Assembly (NCBI GenBank): GCA_964388485.1
Contig: CAYMAS010000018.1
Location: 1-64,000, forward strand
Direction of reading: 5' to 3'
Origin: JBCDKH01 sp964388485
GTDB lineage: Bacteria; Planctomycetota; Phycisphaerae; Tepidisphaerales; Tepidisphaeraceae
DNA: 64,000 bases
Of the stretch, positions 58,930 through 64,000 are shown piece by piece (positions within the stretch are counted from its first letter, which is position 1; the number at the start of each line of letters is the position of its first letter). The notes beneath the pieces were generated by a model. The model had not been told where the DNA came from. It saw only the letters and a list, made by a program, of their open reading frames with translations, and did no database searches. A program made the translations under genes and the position numbers.

Positions 58930-60410
58930 TTCGCGTCTCCGACTGGAAAGACTTCGGCTCCTTGCTTCGCCCCCTGACGCGGCGGTGCGGGAACCGAGGC
59001 GGCGACGAGAAGGCTGACGCTGAACGCGACGAGCATCCACCAGCCGATCGACGTGCCGCTGAACACCTTCATGGCGTGAACCGTGACCGCACCCGTAGCA
59101 AGGGCCGCGATGATCGTCGCCGGCGAGCCACGGTCGAGGAGCAGCACGCAAACGAAGACCGCGAGCAGCCCGGCATAGGCGTAGGTCATCACGCCAAGCG
59201 CGAACGGTATAATGCCCTCCTCCTCGCCCGCGGCGACGATGGCGAAGACGATGGCGAAGGCAGACAGGCCAACGCCGACGAGGAAGTTGCCGATGCGAGC
59301 GACCTTGGCTCCGTCAGCTTCGCTTTTGCTGCCAAGTCCGAGGTCGAGGACGAGGGCGCTCGACATTGATGCCATCGTCGAGTCCATGCTGCTCATCGCC
59401 GCGGCGAAGAGGCCGGCAATCAGCAAGCCGCGTAGGCCGACGGGCAAGTCGCTCAAGATGAAACTCAAGAACACCCGCCGCGTGCCGTCAGCCAATCCCT
59501 CGGCCGAGTTTGCGTCGCGGACGAAGAGCATCAAGCCCACGGTCATGAACAGCGACACGACGAAGATTGCCGCAATCTGGGAGCCGATGAGGGCCCCGGC
59601 GGCGTGCTTCGGGCTCGGCGAGGTAAACAGTCGCTGGGCCATGTCCTGGTCCGTGCCGAGCGACGCGGCGTTGAAGAGCGTCCAGCCGATCAGCACCGAC
59701 CAGAGCGAAAACGTCGAGCTGAAGTCGAAGCTCAGGTCGAACAACGTGAGCTTCTGAGCGTCATCGAGCGTCTCCTTTGCAGCAGAAAAGGGCAGCTCGA
59801 TCTGACCCGTCAGCACCAGAATGCTGCCGACGACGGCCACAACCAGCACGATTGCCTGGAGCGTGTCGGTCCAGATGACTGCCTTGATGCCGCCCCAGGA
59901 CGTGTAGATGAGCGCCGCGGTGGCGAAGACGGCGATGCAGATGACGAGGTGTGTTCGGTCGAGGTCGCCGAAGAAGATCATGCTCATCGCGATGGCTGCG
60001 ACGTAGACGCGGACGCCGCTGGCGAGCAACCGACCGAAGAGGAACATGACCGCGCATGCCCGCCGCGCCGCCACGCCGCGGCGGTCGCCGATGACCTCGT
60101 AAACGGTCGCCGCGTTGGCCGCGAAGTACTTCGGCAGGAACAACCAAGCGACCAGCACCGCCGCGATGACGGTGGCAATGGATGCGGAGAGATACGTCAG
60201 ATCGCTCAAATACGCCTGCTGCGGGCCGCCGATGAACGTGACGCCGCTGAGTGACGTGGCGAGCACCGAGATGCCGATCGCCCACGCCGGCACGCGTCTG
60301 CCGCCGCGGTACAGGTCGTCCGCTGTCGCGCTTCCCCGACCTGCGAACAGGCCGATGAAGAGCACGAAGCCCATGTAGCCGCCGAGGATGAGCCAATCGA
60401 TGAGCGTCAT
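58926..60410 (-). CDS. Sodium:solute symporter (SSS family)
   Basis: The 494-aa carrier has about 13-14 TM segments. SSS hallmarks are GRRVPAWAIGISVLATSLSG near residue 37, WGGIKAVIWTDTLQAIVL in the middle, and AAAMSSMDSTMASMSSALV for the Na+ site region in TM8. The substrate is not given by motifs, but it is encoded between murQ and nagZ with a 4-bp overlap to nagZ. It is therefore a candidate for uptake of MurNAc, anhMurNAc or GlcNAc-type sugars; no AmpG-like gene is present. Confidence 0.9.
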   Translation of the reverse strand: MTLIDWLILGGYMGFVLFIGLFAGRGSATADDLYRGGRRVPAWAIGISVLATSLSGVTFIGGPQQAYLSDLTYLSASIATVIAAVLVAWLFLPKYFAANAATVYEVIGDRRGVAARRACAVMFLFGRLLASGVRVYVAAIAMSMIFFGDLDRTHLVICIAVFATAALIYTSWGGIKAVIWTDTLQAIVLVVAVVGSILVLTGQIELPFSAAKETLDDAQKLTLFDLSFDFSSTFSLWSVLIGWTLFNAASLGTDQDMAQRLFTSPSPKHAAGALIGSQIAAIFVVSLFMTVGLMLFVRDANSAEGLADGTRRVFLSFILSDLPVGLRGLLIAGLFAAAMSSMDSTMASMSSALVLDLGLGSKSEADGAKVARIGNFLVGVGLSAFAIVFAIVAAGEEEGIIPFALGVMTYAYAGLLAVFVCVLLLDRGSPATIIAALATGAVTVHAMKVFSGTSIGWWMLVAFSVSLLVAASVPAPPRQGAKQGAEVFPVGDAK

Positions 60411-60476
60411 GCGGAGCGGTGCAGCGTGACGTGCCGGGGCAGAATCTTCAAGTCTTGCAGAAGACCGCGAGCAAAA

Positions 60477-61418
60477 TCACCCTTCCAGCACCGGCCGCAG
60501 CCGTCCGTCCTGTGCCTCGATCAACCGTCTCGCCTCGGCCGGCGCGACCCCTCGCGCGTGCATCACAGCCGCGACTTTCACGCTCCCGTCAGCCGAGTGA
60601 AGAAGCTCGAACGCCGCATTCCGCTCGATGCCGAGCAGCCACGACAGCGTCCTCGCCGCCCGGTCACGCAGCTTGTCGTTCGTCGCGCGCACGCTGACCA
60701 TCAGGTCGTCGTACGTGCTGCCGACGCGGACCATCAGGCCCGTCGAGATCATGTTGAGCACGAGCTTCGTCGCGGTTCCGGCCTTGAGGCGGGTCGAGCC
60801 GACGAGCACCTCCGGACCAGTCTGGGCATGAAGCACGTGATCCGGAGTGGGCGTTTCCGGCACGATCCCGCAAGTAAGCAGGGCAGTCAATGCACCTCGT
60901 TCTGCCGCAAGCTCGACGGCACCAAGCGCATACGGCGTCGTGCCGCCGGCGGTGATGCCGACGATCGTATCGTCCGGGCCGACGTCGAGTTCGGTGAAGA
61001 CACCGGCGATCCCGTGCCGCTCGTCTTCGCGGCCCTCGCTGCTGATTCGCAAAGCAGTGTCTCCACCGGCGATGACGCCGATGACGCGGCCCGGCTCGAT
61101 GCTGAACGTCGGCGGGCATTCGCTGGCATCGAGTACGCCCAGCCTGCCGCTCGTGCCGGCCCCGGCGTAGATGAGTCGGCCGCCGCGTCGGTATCGATCG
61201 GCAACGTCATCGACAAGGGCGGCGATCTGTGGGACGATCTCGCGAACTGCCGCAGCAGCGGCGGCGTCCTGATCGCTCATGAGCCGCAGGTAATCGGCGG
61301 TCGGCAACTGGTCGCTGCCGCGAGCTTCGGCGAGTCGGCTTTCGGTCGGGACGTGCGACCGATCGGGCGGCAGCGTTACGGGTGATGAGTCTTGCCGCGA
61401 ATCCATTGGCCGGCCCAT
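60477..61418 (-). CDS. murQ: N-acetylmuramic acid 6-phosphate etherase
   Basis: The enzyme (309-313 aa) splits the lactyl ether of MurNAc-6-P to GlcNAc-6-P and D-lactate. The SIS-domain motifs are TESRLAEARGSDQLPTADYL, IYAGAGTSGRLGVLDASECP with the catalytic Glu, IVGITAGGTTPYALGAVE and SVKVAAVMHARGV. The start is 61418 or the ATG of MDSRQDSS at 61406. Either way it overlaps the 3' end of anmK, whose product, MurNAc-6-P, is its substrate. Confidence 0.94.
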   Translation of the reverse strand: MGRPMDSRQDSSPVTLPPDRSHVPTESRLAEARGSDQLPTADYLRLMSDQDAAAAAAVREIVPQIAALVDDVADRYRRGGRLIYAGAGTSGRLGVLDASECPPTFSIEPGRVIGVIAGGDTALRISSEGREDERHGIAGVFTELDVGPDDTIVGITAGGTTPYALGAVELAAERGALTALLTCGIVPETPTPDHVLHAQTGPEVLVGSTRLKAGTATKLVLNMISTGLMVRVGSTYDDLMVSVRATNDKLRDRAARTLSWLLGIERNAAFELLHSADGSVKVAAVMHARGVAPAEARRLIEAQDGRLRPVLEG

Positions 61419-62488
61419 GCTACCACGTCCTGCCGCTGCGTCACTTGGGGAACCGTGACGTCCACGCCATCCGCCGCCAAAGCACCGAGAACCGCCATGG
61501 CCATCGCCTCGCGACCTTCGATGGGCACACCGAGATCATCGGAAGATCTGACATCTTCTACCATCTCGCCGGCAACCGCAGCAACGACGGCTCGATTCCT
61601 TGCTCCGCCGCCGGCGACGATGACTTCCGCTCGGGCATCCGTTTCCCGTAGCACGCAGCCAATCGTTGAGCCGACGGCTGCGGCAGCAGTCGCCAGCTGA
61701 TCTTCCGGAGCCAAAGGTGCTAGTTCCTTGAGGAATCCGAAGCGTTCGTCACCTGTGCCCAGGGATCTTCCATCAGAGCGTTGCCGAAGGAGGCTCGTGC
61801 GCGATGCCTCCAGGAAGGTTCTGTCGATCGTCCCGCTGATCGCCGCCGAACCGTCTCGATCAAACGGTTGACCCATGGCCTGACGGGCCACGGCGTCGAG
61901 CAGCTGGTTGCACACGCAGACGTCGAAGCCGCGGATGGTCGAGGGCTCGACGTCAGCGGGCAGGTGCGTCACGTTGCAGAAGCCGCCGAGATTGACGATG
62001 AGCCGTGGCCCCTTGACCCGGCGGTAAAGGACCAGATCCGCCAGCGGCGTGATCGGGGCACCTTCACCGCCCGCCGCAAGGTCCGCCCCTCGCAGATCGC
62101 TCACCACGTCGCAGCCGAACTGATGTGCAACCGGCCACGGGTTGATGAGCTGCAGCGACACCGGCGGCTGGTGAACGACCGTCTGGCCGTGAAGGACGAC
62201 GAGGTCGACACCAGGTGCCTCAGCCGCGAGTGCTTTGCAGATGTCCGCGTGAAGCTCGCCGAGCAGAAGCGAGGCGGCGGCGACTTCCTGGGCGGTCATC
62301 GGCTGCGCCGTAGCAAGGCGACGCAGCGATTCGGCGACGCTGCCGAGGCTTCGGCTGGAGAGGGCGACGAGCTCGACCTTCATCTCCAGTCCGCTGCCCT
62401 CCACCCGGACGAGTGCGGCGTCGATGCCGTCGAGACTCGTGCCGGTCATGCAGCCGATGACGTGGCGGGTTCGGGAAGTGGAGGTCAT
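61376..62488 (-). CDS. anmK: Anhydro-N-acetylmuramic acid kinase
   Basis: The 370-aa kinase opens and phosphorylates 1,6-anhydro-MurNAc. The ATP motif is IGCMTGTSLDGIDAALV at the N-terminus, followed by VVLHGQTVVHQPP and DVVSDLRGADLAAGGEGAPI with the catalytic Asp. VNLGGFCNVTHLP, DVCVCNQLLDAVAR and EVIVAGGGARNRA complete the family pattern. It is upstream of murQ, with the genes overlapping by about 30-40 bp. A membrane-protein gene ends 6 bp upstream. Confidence 0.95.
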   Translation of the reverse strand: MTSTSRTRHVIGCMTGTSLDGIDAALVRVEGSGLEMKVELVALSSRSLGSVAESLRRLATAQPMTAQEVAAASLLLGELHADICKALAAEAPGVDLVVLHGQTVVHQPPVSLQLINPWPVAHQFGCDVVSDLRGADLAAGGEGAPITPLADLVLYRRVKGPRLIVNLGGFCNVTHLPADVEPSTIRGFDVCVCNQLLDAVARQAMGQPFDRDGSAAISGTIDRTFLEASRTSLLRQRSDGRSLGTGDERFGFLKELAPLAPEDQLATAAAAVGSTIGCVLRETDARAEVIVAGGGARNRAVVAAVAGEMVEDVRSSDDLGVPIEGREAMAMAVLGALAADGVDVTVPQVTQRQDVVAWAGQWIRGKTHHP

Positions 62489-62494
62489 GACGAA

Positions 62495-63304
62495 TCAACG
62501 GTCGATGCGGACACGTCCCAACGCCGCCGCCCAGGCAGGCACAGGCGGTGGCGAAGCTTCCGCCGGCCGCCACAGCACGGCAACCTCACCCGGAGCGAGC
62601 GTCAGCCCAAGCTCCTGCGGCTGCAACCCAGTGTCGAGGCGAAGCGTCGGCGAAAGCCGCGTCAGGTGCTCCTCGGAGAAGGCCACCGGCAACGGCAATA
62701 CCGCGGCGGGAAGAACAACCTCCTCGGGCGTGTTGCCGATCTGCTTGAGCAGGATCCACCGCCCATTCGACAGCGACGCCTCGCGAACCAGGACCGTCGG
62801 CTGCAGCCACCAAAGCAGGACAATCGCTCCCATCAACACCAGGGCGACGAGCAATTGCAAGAGCAGTCGCCGTCGCAGCCAGACGATCAACACGCCGCCG
62901 ATCACCGTGATCGAGCCGGCGACGATCTGCGTCCCGATCGACGGTTCCGTCTGCCACGGCGGAAGGGTCTCGAAGACGCGCGGCCAGATCGTCCCGACGC
63001 GGCGGCGGGTCGGCGACTGCTCGAGCGGAATCTTCACCGGCTCGTCGTTGACAAGGACCTCTAGCACCTCCCCCGGCGACGACGGCACAAGCACCGGCAC
63101 CCTCGCCGGTCCGCCACGATGCCTCCAGGTCGTCGCAACGCCTGCCGACGTTTCCACCCGTGCTTCTCCGGGTTGCAGATCAATCACCTCGATCGTCGCA
63201 TGTCGCCCGACGACAACCGGCTCCTCCACGACGACCTGCACCGCAGCATGCGCCTGAAACGCGACGACCAGCCACGCGACCAACATCCAGAAGACGAACC
63301 TCAT
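62495..63304 (-). CDS. Exported membrane protein of unknown function
   Basis: The 269-aa protein starts at MRFVFWMLVAWLVVAFQAHA (63304), a signal peptide; its ATG overlaps the preceding stop by 4 bp. A beta-rich domain (HATIEVIDLQPGEARVETSAG, VPVLVPSSPGEVLEVLVN) is followed by two TM segments (GSITVIGGVLIVWLRRR and LLQLLVALVLMGAIVLLWWL) and a second beta-rich domain (RLDTGLQPQELGLTLAPGEV). No family is recognised. Its place in the recycling operon suggests a periplasmic sugar or cell-wall role. Confidence 0.75.
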   Translation of the reverse strand: MRFVFWMLVAWLVVAFQAHAAVQVVVEEPVVVGRHATIEVIDLQPGEARVETSAGVATTWRHRGGPARVPVLVPSSPGEVLEVLVNDEPVKIPLEQSPTRRRVGTIWPRVFETLPPWQTEPSIGTQIVAGSITVIGGVLIVWLRRRLLLQLLVALVLMGAIVLLWWLQPTVLVREASLSNGRWILLKQIGNTPEEVVLPAAVLPLPVAFSEEHLTRLSPTLRLDTGLQPQELGLTLAPGEVAVLWRPAEASPPPVPAWAAALGRVRIDR

Positions 63305-64000
63305 AGATCCAGCTCGATGGCCAGGCGAAACACCTCCGCCACGCTCCATGCCTGTCCGAAGCAGCCGCCCGGCAGGTACGGGTACTGGCCGTCGAAGACC
63401 TCGGGCAGGTAACCAATCAGTCCCGTCTCGACGAGGCCCGTATCGAGGTGGTCGATCAGCGGCCGAAGCCACGTCCGAGCCCGCTCGCGGCTGGCGGCAC
63501 TGCCGTCGTGGATCCGCAGGTGCGCGTCGAGGAACGGCCCGATCAGCCAAGGCCACACGGCGCCGTCGTGAGCGGCGCGAGATCGCTCCAGCGGGTTGCC
63601 GATCACCGTCGGCTTGTACCGCTCGTCGTGCCGGTCCAAAGTCCGCAGGCCGTAGGGCGTCAGGAGACTTCGACGCACGACGTCCGTCACAACGTGCTGC
63701 GTCGCCCGCTCCAACGGCGAGTGCCGCAAGCTGACGGCGAAAATCTGATTCGGCCGAATCGTCTCGTCCCGCTCATATCGGCCCGGCCCGCCTCGAACCA
63801 CATCGGCCAACCCACGGCCTGGCAGGACGAACGCATCATTAAAGTGCTTCGCCACGCGCTCGCTCCGATCGTCGCCGACGAGGCAAAGGGCGTGATACCA
63901 CAACGCGTTGATCTCAACGGCCTTTCCGTCACGCGATGTGTGGGGCGTGCCGTCCTCGGCACGGGCGTCCATCCACGTCAGAGCCGAATCCTGGCTGCCG
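63301..64000 (-). CDS. Glycogen debranching enzyme-like protein, C-terminal part
   Basis: This is the C-terminal (alpha/alpha)6 domain of an amylo-alpha-1,6-glucosidase-type protein; the 5' part runs off the right edge. From the edge it reads GSQDSALTWMDARAEDGTPH, then GKAVEINALWYHALCL, the diagnostic GDE_C blocks with the substrate-binding Asp and Glu. AAHDGAVWPWLIGPFLDA and LPGGCFGQAWSVAEVFRL finish the domain. It is likely to hydrolyse alpha-1,6 branches or related oligosaccharides. Its stop overlaps the next gene by 4 bp, so it belongs to the operon that includes anmK and murQ. Confidence 0.9.
   Translation of the reverse strand, partial: GSQDSALTWMDARAEDGTPHTSRDGKAVEINALWYHALCLVGDDRSERVAKHFNDAFVLPGRGLADVVRGGPGRYERDETIRPNQIFAVSLRHSPLERATQHVVTDVVRRSLLTPYGLRTLDRHDERYKPTVIGNPLERSRAAHDGAVWPWLIGPFLDAHLRIHDGSAASRERARTWLRPLIDHLDTGLVETGLIGYLPEVFDGQYPYLPGGCFGQAWSVAEVFRLAIELDL

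Noticed and set aside
61781..63064. 427-codon plus-strand frame opposite anmK
   Set aside because: Shadow of anmK and the exported-protein gene; Arg/Gln/His-rich.

Overview
This 64 kb window looks like a chromosomal piece of a GC-rich planctomycete, probably a member of the Phycisphaerae. The grounds are the protein repertoire: a B12-dependent ribonucleotide reductase, a TPR-YggX fusion, BatA-like and DUF58 proteins, a long acyl carrier protein with hotdog and ketosynthase partners, and many lineage-restricted secreted proteins. Peptidoglycan genes (rodA, nagZ, murQ, anmK) are also present. Two runs of N (100 at 28674-28773 and 10 at 49346-49355) show a draft assembly. The first gap is flanked by an identical 55-base copy of the same sequence, so it is probably an unmerged contig overlap.

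Layout. 0-0.4 kb: the 3' end of a broken DDE transposase, interrupted by a 20-bp perfect palindrome. 0.4-5.8 kb: dNTP synthesis (dcd, then nrdJ carrying an intein exactly at the catalytic N-x-C-x-E motif). 6.4-12 kb: a secreted repeat protein, nadK, a signal recognition particle RNA gene, and mlaE/mlaF. 11.9-18.4 kb: a uronate/pectin-type sugar cluster (oligogalacturonate-lyase-like propeller, SDR, GH88-like hydrolase, divergent AraC regulator, Gfo/Idh dehydrogenase, sugar isomerase). 18.4-28.4 kb: housekeeping and mixed genes (recN, tRNA-binding protein, orphan histidine kinase, GT2, short nuoG, gltS, amidohydrolase). 28.8-34.0 kb: an unusual type II fatty-acid/polyketide-like set containing two ketosynthases and two hotdog dehydratases, in which one of each lacks a catalytic histidine, plus an enlarged ACP. 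34-48.8 kb: rplU, M20 peptidase, outer-membrane protein, TPR-YggX, folE, fasciclin protein, ASCH and thioesterase pair, vWA/DUF58 proteins, epimerase, tilS, clpS, gltA. 49-57 kb: membrane protein, ppa, tatC, PilZ, cobA-hemD fusion, rodA, lipoprotein, PspA-like protein. 58-64 kb: a tightly packed minus-strand operon for peptidoglycan (MurNAc) recycling: debranching-like enzyme, membrane protein, anmK, murQ, sodium symporter, nagZ.

Between genes there are at least two families of dispersed inverted repeats. Family 1 has GGAGCGGCG-type arms at 6.2, 20.1, 28.5 and 54.4 kb; the 28.5-kb copy has perfect 28-bp arms enclosing 14-bp tandem repeats. Family 2 has AGGAGCTAG-type arms at 10.9 and 31.8 kb. 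The points most worth a second look are the paired complete/degenerate enzymes of the fatty-acid-like cluster, the MurNAc recycling operon with its candidate transporter, the active-site intein and the repeat families. All family calls were made by reading motifs; no database search was run.
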